Of a DNA stretch of 64,000 nucleotides, positions 44,237 to 53,735 are shown piece by piece. Each line of letters opens with the position of its first letter. The first letter of the stretch is position 1. The stretch covers positions 703,094 to 767,093 of the forward strand of contig MBPM02000035.1 of assembly GCA_001695595.3 (NCBI GenBank), in the 5' to 3' direction. The notes below the pieces were generated by a model. That model did not search any database. It worked only from the letters and a program-made list of their open reading frames with translations, and was not told the DNA's origin. A program made the position numbers and the translations under genes. Source of the stretch: Plasmopara viticola (lineage: Eukaryota > Oomycota > Peronosporomycetes > Peronosporales > Peronosporaceae).

Positions 44237-44800
44237 TCAGCCAAACACGTTTTGGAGGGCAGAAAAAGTGGTTTGTTGAGCTCCTGTGCCGGCCATCCAA
44301 AACACGATCGCAAACTGTCCAATCGGGTTTCCTCCAAATCGATTGTCTTCAAGTTGAATATACCAGCGCCGGTGGTGCCACTGTTCATATGCAACATCAA
44401 TGGCCTCGAATTGAGTTAGTTGATGGAATGCCAATGCAACTCCCGAAGTACGGGGAACTTGACTGTTGGGGCGGACATTTCGAGCTCCGTTTATAAGCCA
44501 TGCACGAAAGGCTTCAGCTGATGCATCAGCATCGGCACCTTGCGCCACAGGTGAATACTTGAGAGCCAATGCTTGATGCAGTGCATTCTGGTCGATAATC
44601 TGAACAAAAACACCAGAATCTTCTTCTTTCAAATGTTCGACGACGTAGTTGGCCAACTCAATCATGGAAGGGGTCAGAAGATCCGTAACGGAGGCATCAC
44701 ATTTTATGTTGCTTGATAGTTCGGTCGCGTTTCCTTCATCCAGCTTCGCAATCTGCTGCTGTCGCCCGTTGGCTTTAGCTTCATTTCCTTTCTTCGGCAT
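44237..44800 (-). CDS. 187-residue protein with a domain shared with the local CRN effectors
   Basis: Seen: start MPKKGNEAKANGRQQQIAKL (ATG 44800; open frame upstream to 44902 ends in a pyrimidine-rich TTTCTACAG that resembles a splice acceptor, so a 5' exon is possible). The N-terminal 25 residues are basic. Residues about 60-187 include QNALHQALALKYSPVAQGAD, AEAFRAWLINGARNV and GGNPIGQFAIVFWMAG. This aligns with the CRN C-terminal domain (DATLHACLGI..PVAQGANAAASGVALRAW). It has no CRN header and no signal peptide. It lies immediately outside the left terminus of virus copy B, transcribed away from it. Fragments exist at 41436-41813 and 62924-63280. Function unknown. Confidence 0.7.
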   Translation of the reverse strand: MPKKGNEAKANGRQQQIAKLDEGNATELSSNIKCDASVTDLLTPSMIELANYVVEHLKEEDSGVFVQIIDQNALHQALALKYSPVAQGADADASAEAFRAWLINGARNVRPNSQVPRTSGVALAFHQLTQFEAIDVAYEQWHHRRWYIQLEDNRFGGNPIGQFAIVFWMAGTGAQQTTFSALQNVFG

Positions 44801-44929
44801 TTGCTGTAGAAAGTAACAGAGAAATGGAAACATGAGAAACCGAAATGAGGTTTTAGACCTGAACCACTTTATACAATCGACCAATACTCCAAAAATAATC
44901 AAGCAATAAAACTCGAATGTGAGTCTCCA

Positions 44930-45148
44930 TCTTCTGCGGGGTGACAGTCGACTACAGTGACTTCAGATAGAAGGGTCAGCATGAGTAAACGAGGCACCAC
45001 CTTTTGCAACTTCTTTCCTCCTGGTTATAGTCACTACTGTACCATGTATGTCTCCATCATACTATACTTTTTTATTGATATATATTTGAATATCTATAAA
45101 AGGTGAAGACTCAGGTGACTCAGGTAAATAGAGATCCTTCTGCAATGA
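44930..45148. repeat. Left terminal inverted repeat, virus copy B
   Basis: Its sequence (GGTCAGCATGAG, TTTTGCAACTTC, CATGTATGTCTC, CATCATACTATAC, GACTCAGGTGACTCAGGTAAA) recurs as reverse complement at 53499-53735. Diverged with small indels; the outer end is uncertain by about 20 bp because neighbouring sequence is also duplicated in copy C. Confidence 0.75.
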
Positions 45149-45179
45149 CAAGCGAAGAATATATAGTATATATTCATAG

Positions 45180-45490
45180 TCATGTAATATGTGCAATTTC
45201 ATTAAGAGCAACGGGGAGCGGTGTAAGCTTGTTCGCAAGAAAGAACGATGCGGAAAGCTTTCGATTATTATCGATCAGAAAATTATTGTAGGTTGGAGTT
45301 ATACAGTTAAAAAAATGCCTCCACATGTCAATCAATATCCTTGTCGTCGCTGAGGTTGTTGATACACCAGTGCTATCGGTGATCAAGCCCGTCGAGGCCT
45401 CGAATGGCAAGGTAAGCAGAGTTTCAGAATTGGATGAGTCGCTTGTCACACCAGCAGTCACGAAGAGCGCAGTATATGGGGAGGAATATA
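45180..45490 (-). CDS. Small viral ORF beside the left terminus, start lost
   Basis: Minus-strand frame SSPYTALFVTAGVTSDSSNS followed by a Thr/Ser-rich stretch. In copy C the same ORF starts with an intact ATG (MSSPYIALFVIAGV, 63979), whereas here that codon is changed. Function unknown; the position matches its counterpart in copy C. Confidence 0.45.
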
Positions 45491-45679
45491 CTTCAGATCA
45501 ATAATAAATCAATTTGCACGACAAATATGATACCGACGGTGACAATTAATTTATTTTAGCGACGACAAAGATAGCTTCGCCTTTATGTGGCTCTGAGCCA
45601 GATTGAGCAGTGGAGTGAGTGAATGGAAGTCGTGATGACTCATGAATGTATAATAAGATGACTTTTAAAGTGAGAATGA

Positions 45680-46890
45680 CGGCATTGTCTGGGTAGAACA
45701 GTATGGTGAATACTAGGAAGCATTTGAAAAGGATGCTACTCCATCACCGATAGAGATCGGTAATTCGACCAAGCCAAAAGCCAAGACTACGACTGCTAAA
45801 TTCACCAAGGAAACCACCAGTGGAATTGAAATCAAGGAGATCATCTTGAAGAAGATTGGAAATGACATGATGCTTCTGGACAAGAATCTAATTCGCAAGT
45901 GCATCAAGGTTGATCTTTATGATTTATCATCGCTTCACAATGTCACTATTGATGCATCAAAACTCGGCTGCTGATCCGACAAACCTTTGTGCGAACGGAT
46001 AATAACGGTTTGTCAATTTGATCAAAGCTTCGTTTTTGGAAGGAAGAAGTGGATGCATTTGAGTTCAGTCCAGTTGGAGAAGTCTTCCAAGCCTACAAAT
46101 TGGTCATTTCCTTACAAATATATTCCGGAGTTCAAGACAGTAGTTGCCCACCTCATGGCGAGTGTCATTATCGACGCTGTGACACACTTAATGGATCACA
46201 AATCTGCTGATGTTCGTTCATATGGTCCATTTGATGCTCATAAGAACGTCCCTCGTGTATTCAGTCTTTTTAGTGGGGTTCCTCATAGGTATGGTCCTGA
46301 GTAGCAATCAATCAAGAGCGAGTTGATGTTTGGCTTGATCATAGCGAATATGTGCTATCTGATAAAATTAATGTTGTGTTTCAGGTCTTTGTGAAGTAAT
46401 CTACTCATTTAAATCAAAAGCCGCATGTGAAGATGAAGATGGTTCCACTTTTGAAAGGAACGCAGGTGCGTGTGAAGAATTCTACATTAATTTGGCCATA
46501 AGAGTAATCTCGTAGATCCGTCAATGGAGCGTATCACTGCTCGGTGCAACAGTATTCGACGGAGTAAGCTATCAATTGTACTGGACAAAGTTCTTGACTC
46601 AAATAATCGCTCTATGAACAGTCAAATGAAGGATACGTCACCGACGACCGCACGCAAATTGATCACAAGGGTCTCGGAACTATTGAAGTCAATGACTATG
46701 CAAAATTCTTTATCCTGACAAAAATCACTTTTGGTCAATCACTGAAGCAACGAGACACATATTATATGTGTCTCGTTGTCAGTGGAAGCCGGGTCGGTGA
46801 TATAAAATATTTTGATCACTATGTCGATACTCTAGCTAATTTCGATGCAGGTCGTGACATACTTCAATACCTCGCGTGATTTAATTTGAC
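45680..46890 (+). pseudogene. Superfamily 3 (D5-like) helicase, broken
   Basis: Known: viral SF3 helicases unwind DNA as hexamers, often fused to a primase. Seen in plus-strand frames: an N-terminal part (DGIVWVEQYGEY, IKEIILKKIGNDMMLLDKNL), the pre-helicase signature RVFSLFSGVPHRYGPE, then NQKPHVKMKMVPLLKGTQVR where Walker A G-x-x-G-x-GK(S/T/N) has become GTQVRVKN. Walker B-like LSIVLDKVLDSNNRSM follows, then motif C region GTIEVNDYAKFFILT and the C-terminal MCLVVSGSRVGDIKYFDHYV. The last part is in a shifted frame. At least three frameshifts or stops. Family call is by motif order. Confidence 0.65.
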
Positions 46891-47313
46891 AAGATTCGAG
46901 TCCCTCTCACGAATTATAAGAAATAACTCCGGACAAAAAAAACCAACAACGTGGTGAAGTGGCTCCTTCTTAAGCATGAGTAACTGAGCGATGAAGAAGA
47001 TGACGAAATCAAAAGGCATCGACGTCTGAGTGGTATAGTAAATACAGCAGATGGCCTGAAACGAGTAGAGAATTCCTAACTATGTCATCCAATGTATTGA
47101 GTGGCTTTTTGAAGAATGAGGGGATGGACACCGAGTCGAAAAGTAGAAGGGATAGTGGCAAGAGTTTGAAGTTCCGATATCGAACCATTTTGCGACAAAT
47201 CTTGGAAGTATAGCTAGCGCAGTGCATCGTATAAAGAAATGAGAGCGGAGAAATCGGTATTTTGTGATTACAAATGAAAGTATTTTTAATCATACGCCAA
47301 GACAGCTAAAAGA

Positions 47314-47800
47314 TTAAGCTGAGCCGAAATTACTTAGTTTCTGCCCATCATATATGCCTTTAAGATTTAAGTGATATGCTCCGCCTCTATATTGGCAATG
47401 ACCACCGCATTCACACGCAGCCTTCTCGACAAGCCTTTCCTTCTTCACCTCGTTGAAGTGCTTGTATTTTTCAGTTAGTGTTTCCTTATTGACTTCCAAA
47501 TGTCTACTTTTTCTCTATTTTCTACTTTTCACGTGGAGGTACACACAAGTTGTTTCGGATTTGTTGATCCATGACGTTTTGTAAGCATGTAGCTGATGAC
47601 TGTCGGCAAACTATACTGCTTAAATAATATGATTTTAATCTCGCACGGACCGCACTTTCGGAAGTATAGATAGATTGCAGTTTCGCTCGTTCCTTTCCCT
47701 TCGTACCGATATCCACTCATACGATGTGTGAGTAGATTAAACGCGCTACTCACATAGCAAATATCGCTTTGACTACAAGCGATGTTTATGACCTAGACCG
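47314..47800 (-). pseudogene. GIY-YIG endonuclease with C-terminal zinc-binding tail, broken
   Basis: Seen on the minus strand: CYVSSAFNLLTHRMSGYRYE followed by TAIYLYFRKCGPCEIKIILF. This fits the YVGS-x-x-x-L-x-x-R-x-x-x-H core and following strands of GIY-YIG nucleases of large DNA viruses; the Gly of YVGS is Ser. After a frameshift, ACECGGHCQYRGGAYHLNLK with a preceding Lys/Glu-rich helix is the C-x-C-G-G...H tail often attached to such enzymes in NCLDVs. The GIY motif itself is not found. Known virophages (for example Mavirus) and Polinton-like viruses carry GIY-YIG genes. Confidence 0.55.
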
Positions 47801-48210
47801 ATCATGAATATTGTTATACTTATATAATTCAAACATCAAGATATATATAACTAAAGATACCCGATCGAAACGATTCCCCTTTAAAAGGATGACGAGTCAT
47901 GGGAGGTAACATGAGGCCTACACCGCTAACCAGTTTCACTAGACCACGCAGAGAGCCGGCTTCACGCCCGAACTCAGTAGCAAATACCGTCGAGGATACT
48001 CAATGTAATTGGCTTCTAGTTATTACAAAGGAAGAAACTGATTTCTTTCGCAGCAGTTTTGATTCCATTCCACAAGCTTACTCAAAAACGAAAACCACTC
48101 AGTCCTGATTGATTTTTACGTGAACTTCTTCGTGAGACATATGTAATGTCAATACTTTGCCTGATTTGTAAGCCTTCACCAGCTTCTTAGAGCATTCGGA
48201 GGTAAATAAT

Positions 48211-48626
48211 ATGTGTGGCCTTTATTTAATTAAAAATGACACAATCAAACGGGTTTGCAATGTAGGACTTCTACAGCCCTCGATTGACTCAAATCGACGG
48301 TTGTACATCTATTTTGTAAACCGGATTACTTATATACAAAGCGAGAGAAAAAAAGTCGAATCTATAACACTCAGTCTAGATGCGATTAAAACATTATTAC
48401 TCGTGATTCAAGAATGGGAAGCGAGTCTGATGATTTGTCGGACACTACGGTATTTCTATACAATAGACAACTGATCAAGCTTTGCAAGGCCCGCAATGCG
48501 AAACGACAACGACATCCAGATGCATTCACTTATAATATTTATAGTCCAACGATATACGACGACGCTTTTTTTCAAAAAGTTCAAGTAATAAAACTCGAGC
48601 ATCATTGCGCTTCTGATAAGCATTAA
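48211..48626 (+). CDS. Unknown viral ORF(s), probably one frameshifted gene
   Basis: Two overlapping plus frames: 48211-48474 (MCGLYLIKNDTIKRVCNVGL, later SITLSLDAIKTLLLVIQEWE) and 48414-48626 (MGSESDDLSDTTVFLYNRQL...). The first loses sense where the second begins, consistent with one gene and a frameshift near 48415. It lies just before the recombinase candidate and could be its N-terminal part. No family recognised. Confidence 0.4.
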
Positions 48627-48762
48627 TACAAGCGGAGAGTCTCATGCTGACACTGAACGACGTGTGCAAAATAGCCAAAAGCCGATCTCGTGATGCTTTT
48701 GAATATTAAGATCGCGAAAGAAACTGAGTAAGTAAAACAATGCTGAAAAGCTGTAAAACGAA

Positions 48763-49168
48763 GTGACGCCAGAGAAAGAGAAGAAGTACGTCAGCTATGA
48801 GGATATAATGTCCGTCCCCGATAAAGCAGCAAAGGTGCTTACCGAAACGTATGATAAGATATCTCTAACTCAATCTGAGTTTAAAGCGCTGGCTAAAGCA
48901 AAAGCAACTGATAACTTGAGGCTTGTGTTCGATTACATCAAATTATGGTTGAATGTGCATAATCCACTTCGTTTGGTATGGCCGAGCGTTCTTCTCAGTC
49001 CAGAAGAAGGTGCAAACTATCTTTGAGGGGTCACATTACAACTTAACGATTTTATAAATGTTCGGCTTATGGGACCGCAGACAAATCAGTTGGATAGCAC
49101 GACGATGAACTTAATTTATTCATATCTCCACTTTTTGACTATTTCTCTTGAAGATTTGTCGAGTATCT
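48763..49168 (+). pseudogene. Possible tyrosine recombinase (integrase) fragment
   Basis: Plus frame from 48763 with one in-frame TGA at 49024-49026 and open again to 49168. It contains KKYVSYEDIMSV, then LVFDYIKLWLNVHNPLRLVW and SVLLSPEEGANYL, GVTLQLNDFINVRLMGPQT. This resembles the segment around the first catalytic Arg (PPLR-like) of recombinases in Polinton-like viruses. The C-terminal H-x-x-R and Tyr boxes are not seen. Tentative. Confidence 0.35.
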
Positions 49169-49344
49169 GATACAAATGGGTTGGTCATTGCATCGAGAAC
49201 GACATCAACATCAAACAACAAAACGTAAGCATTGCTGAATTTATATTCGACCGATAATCCGGTTTCATTTGTAGGAGGTAGTTCAGCTACAAACGCTGAT
49301 TTTTTCACTATCAATTGAAGCGATGAATTATATGTCGATTTCAC
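49120..49344 (-). CDS. Small viral ORF, unknown
   Basis: 74 codons on the minus strand (GLSVEYKFSNAYVLLFDVDV), overlapping the end of the recombinase candidate. Composition is protein-like but no family is recognised; may be a shadow frame. Confidence 0.25.
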   Translation of the reverse strand: MKSTYNSSLQLIVKKSAFVAELPPTNETGLSVEYKFSNAYVLLFDVDVVLDAMTNPFVSDTRQIFKRNSQKVEI

Positions 49345-49507
49345 GTCCCAGGCGCAAAGTCAATGTTGTAAACACACAATTCTACAAGAGTGGGTATCAT
49401 ACATACACCCTTGCTACCTTAGCGGATGCTTTTTTATTAATCCTGCTGGGTCGACGCCTACACTTTCAAGTGGCTTTCTTTACCTTGTTTCAGGCACTGT
49501 TGATAAG

Positions 49508-49753
49508 ATGGCGTTTAACAACAAAGCGGCATACTTTAGTTCGTTTGAAACTGCTCTTCTCGCGCTAAATTCTGGTAGTATCTATATTGAAGCATATAAT
49601 GCGCTTAATGATGGATCTGCTAACTACGTTATGCCGATCTTCATCGAATTGTCAGATACATCGCATATTAAATTCGGATTACAAATGAACAATGCAACGA
49701 TTGTGACCTCCTTAAATAGTGAACTACTGCTGGCAACGATTCGATTTCGATAA
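49508..49753 (+). CDS. Small viral ORF, unknown
   Basis: 81 codons (MAFNNKAAYFSSFETALLAL, later ANYVMPIFIELSDTSHIKFG) with alternating hydrophobic pattern suggesting beta structure. Ends at TAA 49751-49753. It could be a minor structural protein, but nothing proves it. Confidence 0.4.
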   Translation: MAFNNKAAYFSSFETALLALNSGSIYIEAYNALNDGSANYVMPIFIELSDTSHIKFGLQMNNATIVTSLNSELLLATIRFR

Positions 49754-50004
49754 ACACAAGTACGCAAAGGATTGCAGTAACCTCTGCTGTTAGAGTCGGT
49801 ATCGGAACCTGATCGCCATCGGCTTTTTTGCAACTTTCTAGATCAAACGCATATACGGTTGGTGTTGGCGAAACACCAAATTGTTATCAATACAATGTAC
49901 ATGGAAACAATCGGAGCAATCTAGACTAGTCCCAGTCAGTGTTACGATTTCTGCAATATTCTCGTCTTTCATTTTCTGTGTGCAATCCATATGCACAATT
50001 TTAA

Positions 50005-50277
50005 ATGGCGACACAACGAGAATATAACACCTATTTCCATCACGTTGGACCATCGGAATCAGTCCGTTACGACTGGAAGGGAGAGACCAAAGCAAATCTT
50101 GGATTGATTTGCACAGGATGCAATGAAAGTGTGTGGAGAAACGGTCAGCGTTATGCCAAATGAACGTATGAACGTATGAAAAAAGTAGGCGATAATGATC
50201 TGGAAGGAAATCAACATACTCTTGATTACTCTCAACTTGGTGCGCTTAATGCTGCTGTCAGCAAACTTCTAATATAA
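50005..50277 (+). pseudogene. Small viral ORF with one internal stop
   Basis: Frame MATQREYNTYFHHVGPSESV, then CTGCNESVWRNGQRYAK, a TGA, and TYERMKKVGDND to the stop at 50275-50277; 90 codons in total. The CxxC with a Trp following is suggestive of a small metal site. Unknown function. Confidence 0.35.
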
Positions 50278-50395
50278 AGTTAACGAGTTAAAAAAAAAAT
50301 TGAGCAACGTTCGCTAAAGATAACTAAGTCAGCCTTTTATTTCAGCTTTGTACTGATTCATAGCATCTCGTCTCATTTAATGCTTTCTTGGAGCT

Positions 50396-50869
50396 TTAAA
50401 AGCATTGTCTTTTCGATATAGTCTTTGCCCTTGCGTTATCGACAGCTTTGCCAAATCTATGTCGAATACTGTCGTATAAGTTTGCTGCAAATTGACTTCT
50501 GTTTCTATTGGTCTCGTCAGTATATACTTTTTTATGCCAGGGAGACTTAGCGCCGCCTGTCTCCTTTTCGCTCACTTTCTTCGTCATCACTGCTCTCTTC
50601 CCCATCCGTTTCTTTGAATTGTTGTCGAGTAGGCGAGGGTGCCGCCCCAGCTCGCTTGGAAACTTTTTTTTATCATACTCGTACTCACGATTCTTTGCCA
50701 TCACTGACCGGAACAATTTTGCAAGCGAATCAGTGCTTGCATCGTCTGATGATTTGTATTGAATTAGAGCCTTTAGATGCTTGCCTCAAACAAAATACTC
50801 ATCGCCATTGCATTGTAATAGCGATCGTAAGCATTTTGCTTGGTCTGATTAACTGTAAAAAAGCAACTT
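50396..50869 (-). pseudogene. Basic viral protein, frameshifted (possible core/DNA-associated)
   Basis: The C-terminal 101 residues (from ATG 50698: MAKNREYEYDKKKFPSELGR, later KKRMGKRAVMTKK) are strongly Lys/Arg-rich. The frame extends upstream as SSDDASTDSLAKLFRSV, and before that an adjacent frame encodes NQTKQNAYDRYYNAMAMSI, which is also recognisable in copy A (ADYQTKQKTYDRNYNAMTIS, about 34050-34130). So a longer gene has suffered a frameshift. It lies next to the capsid gene on the same strand, which would suit a virion DNA-binding protein; inference only. Confidence 0.4.
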
Positions 50870-50959
50870 GAATAGGCCATGTATGTTTAAGATGGTTAAA
50901 AAAATGTATAATTATGATTACGTTCTTAGCGATGGAAAAAGATTGGGAAAACGAAGGTG

Positions 50960-52682
50960 TTTAAATTAAATTTGCACTGGAATTTGCGATACAGTACCCA
51001 TCGTCGAATCCACTGTTGCAACAACTTTGCGCCAACTTGGTAATAGAGTGTGAGAGCGTAGTTGCAGTTAAGGTTGCCAGATACGATAATGCTCTATCTT
51101 CACGTGAAAGACGACGACCAATATCAACAGCAACAAATCGGTAGAGTGATTTCCATTGACGCTAAGATAACGAACCAGCCGACGTACCATCATCACGGCC
51201 ACCACCAACGCCCGAGTTTGACATCTCTTGCACGAACAGATCATATCCAGAACTAGCCGGTATGTTTCAAGTAGGTGCGGTTCCTACAGTAACTTGTAAA
51301 TTTTTCAAATGCAGCAAATGGACTTGTCGTAGCAGGTAAAGTCGGGAATGGGCTACGAAACAAATATATTTAGTCCGATACAGTAGCACCTGCGGTTGTA
51401 TTGGTGATAACAAGTTGCATGATCAAACGCTTTTGATTAACAATGTCATTACTAAATATCCAAGTGGAGGAAGTGCCCGGCAAAACTGTAAATTTATTCG
51501 TAATTCGTTCGAAGTAGCGTAATATTTTCTTCTGATTTAAAGCATGATCGCCTTGGATTAGGCGAGCAGGTTGGAACGCGAAGACGTGAGAGCGATCGTG
51601 AAGGAGTGATTCCGATTCCGGCAGTGGGAGTACCATTAACGTGGGCTGTAATCGTAAGAGTTGCAGCAGATGCAGGGAGCGCAAGACACCCAGCCAAGGT
51701 AATAGTTGTAGTACCACTGCTTAAGTTTGAAAGCACTGGGCAGATGGTTCCAAACTTCATTTATTGCTCAAACTAGCAATTGTAACAGGCGCAACATCCC
51801 CTGCAGTACCAATTGTAACTAAAGTAGCAGATTGACTGTTGTAATTGAGGTAAATGAAGGCGCGCGTGTTCTTCTGCATTGAACATTTCTTGGAGTTGTC
51901 AGAACTATCCCGCAATTTAATGCGAGCCAGATAATGCGCGACGTAAAATGACGAGCTAACGGCAATGGCGTCAGTAGGAGCCACATACACTTGGGGTTTC
52001 GAAACTGCTTAATTATTGCGCTACCTCCCATCACATCGAATGCAAGCTTTGAACTTCGTTTATCAAGAGCGTTAAAAAGCGATCATTCGGTGGCTCCTCG
52101 ATTCAGTGAGGTGTTAGCTAAGCCAAACTCATTTACGCTATTACAAGCTGTCATAAACGACGAAGTGACCAATTTTTCGAGTGACTTTGCCGCTCCGCTA
52201 AACTCTTTGAATCGTTGGATTGGATCATTCATCCAAGACAAAGTTGCTGGTTGGACCATGTTTCACATACGTGTTATTGTCCGTTTTGATGATAGTCTTG
52301 AATCTCGTATTTCCATTTTCATGAAATTGGTTCGTTCCTACGGTGGTTTCATCAATAACAACCTGAACACTGTCAATAAACTGTCACGCACCGGCCTTAG
52401 GAATCAGTTGATCCGCAGTACAGGCAGCAGTCAAAGCTACAAAGCTGCCACCACCATTAAGAGTTTGCAGTTTAATAAGCAACTCGTTGACGGCTTCTTT
52501 CCAACTGACAAATGCGGCTTGCGAAGGGATCTATGAGAGATCAAATTAAATTTGTCCGGCACACTGACCGGTGTTAGACGTTGAATCCTGAATATATGTC
52601 CATACATTATCGCGGAAGAGTGTCTCAGCGGGAGCTGGTTCGACGAATGCTCAAAAGCAGAAATATCAGATGCAGACGACAC
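50960..52682 (-). pseudogene. Polinton-like major capsid protein (double jelly-roll type), broken
   Basis: Known: the major capsid protein of Polintons, Polinton-like viruses and virophages forms the icosahedral shell. Seen, N to C on the minus strand: ATG 52682 MSSASDISAFEHSSNQ; DQLIPKAGA (in frame with a stop) and IDSVQVVIDETTVGTNQ (52377-52330); KNTRAFIYLNYNSQSATLV and beta-rich repeats; QKRLIMQLVITNTTAGATVS; PATTSPFAAFEKF (about 51340-51300); then EMSNSGVGGGRDD, YRFVAVDIGRRLSREDRALS (51143-51085). T-S-P-F-A-A, the Gly-rich turn and Y-R-F-x-A-V-D-x-G-R-R followed by E-D match the C-terminal jelly roll of these capsid proteins. Total about 570 codons, normal length. At least four frameshifts and several stops. 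Confidence 0.7.
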
Positions 52683-52759
52683 AGTTTTATGTGATTATGT
52701 TCATGACATTTATATCATACTGATTTTAAAAACAAAGCGCCGCGAGTAAGATTTTTTTT

Positions 52760-53086
52760 TTGTTTAAAACGACGGATGATCAGCGCATGACACTCGCTAA
52801 TTCTTTTGGCGTCAAAGTAGACCAAATTGATCTCAAAAAGAATTTGGACAAAAGCAAAGACTACTGTATGATCAACATGGACAATCCCATGGTCGGCCGA
52901 CACTGGATGGCAGTATCAAACAGAGATAAAGCGTACTTTAATCCTCTCGAATTACTTAGGCCTCGTGTGATGGCAAAGGATTATTCGAACCGCGAAATTG
53001 GCATTCAAAATCCTCGATTTGGACACTGTGGGCAGTATTGTGTTCTTTGGCTCTACTATCTGCAACACGATCAACTAGAAAGATAA
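52760..53086 (+). CDS. Adenain/Ulp1-type cysteine protease of the virus
   Basis: Known: this protease matures capsid proteins in adenoviruses, Polintons and virophages. Seen: the frame is open from 52760 but its first ATG is 52787, so the natural start may be lost. Motifs: GRHWMAVSNRDKAYFNPLEL (catalytic His at 52901-52903; Asn where Asp or Glu is usual), then Gln of IQNPRFGHCGQYC exactly seven residues before Cys-Gly (Gln 53006-53008, Cys 53027-53029), the spacing of adenovirus protease, and VLWLYYL. A His-Asn-Cys triad is known from the asfarvirus protease. The C-terminus is shortened by a frameshift relative to copy A. About 109 codons remain, short for the family. Confidence 0.7.
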   Translation: MFKTTDDQRMTLANSFGVKVDQIDLKKNLDKSKDYCMINMDNPMVGRHWMAVSNRDKAYFNPLELLRPRVMAKDYSNREIGIQNPRFGHCGQYCVLWLYYLQHDQLER

Positions 53087-53106
53087 GTATAATAATTTTT
53101 GATCAA

Positions 53107-53310
53107 TTACATCGATATAGACATGGATCTCAAAAACGTTGGCTGTTGGGAGACTGAGGTATAATTCCCATTATCTTCCGTTGTGATAGACGCAGAGCCA
53201 CGCAATTGATGTCCGATATATAGACTCATAAGAACCTCAGCCGATTCAACTCGGCAATAATTAATACTCTTTACCAACTCCCAAGCCAAGGACAGAGGTA
53301 GATGAGTCAA
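53107..53310 (-). CDS. Small conserved viral ORF next to the right terminus, copy B
   Basis: 67 codons, counterpart of 36388-36606: MTHLPLSLAWELVKS, YIGHQLRGSASITTEDN and TSVSQQPTFLRS. Convergent with the protease, last gene before the right terminal repeat. Function unknown. Confidence 0.5.
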   Translation of the reverse strand: MTHLPLSLAWELVKSINYCRVESAEVLMSLYIGHQLRGSASITTEDNGNYTSVSQQPTFLRSMSISM

Positions 53311-53498
53311 GAATTACCTTGGACGACTATGATCGCATGGTAAAACAGGCGAAAGCCGTAATATGAAGTCACATTAGCGGATCATCGTTCGAGTGTATCT
53401 GTCGATGTCGATTTCGAGTGAATCACCATGAGACACAAAGTCACCGCTATGTTGACTCATCAGCGTATTTCATTCCGATGTTAATACACTCTTCAAGT

Positions 53499-53735
53499 CA
53501 GTGTAGAAGAATTTCTGTTTACTTGAGTCACCTGAGCCACCCGAGTCTTTACTTTTTATCAATGTTCAATATCATGTACTCATAAGAAGGTATAGTATGA
53601 TAAAGACATACATGATATAGTAGTAACTAAAAGAAGTGGGAGGAAGTTGCAAAAAGTGGTAACTCGGTGACTCATGCTGACCCTATGTCTAGAGTTACTG
53701 TAATTAGCTGTCATTGAGTGGAAGGTGGTGACTCG
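53499..53735. repeat. Right terminal inverted repeat, virus copy B
   Basis: Reverse complement of the left repeat, with shared blocks GGGTCAGCATGAG, TTTTGCAACTTCCTCC, TCATGTATGTCT and TCATACTATACC. The CRN start codon lies only about 240 bp outside this repeat. Confidence 0.75.

Noticed and set aside
48763..49026. Reading the recombinase candidate as a complete small gene
   Set aside because: The same frame resumes directly after the TGA with related-looking sequence, so it is an interrupted longer gene.
49838..50095. 85-codon minus ORF in virus copy B
   Set aside because: Competes with the plus-strand frame from 50005, which has a better start and continues with coding-like sequence after one stop; undecided but not supported.
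51991..52536. 181-codon plus-strand ORF
   Set aside because: It lies antisense to capsid coding sequence whose minus-strand motifs (for example IDSVQVVID) are conserved in copy A; the plus frame has no recognisable content.
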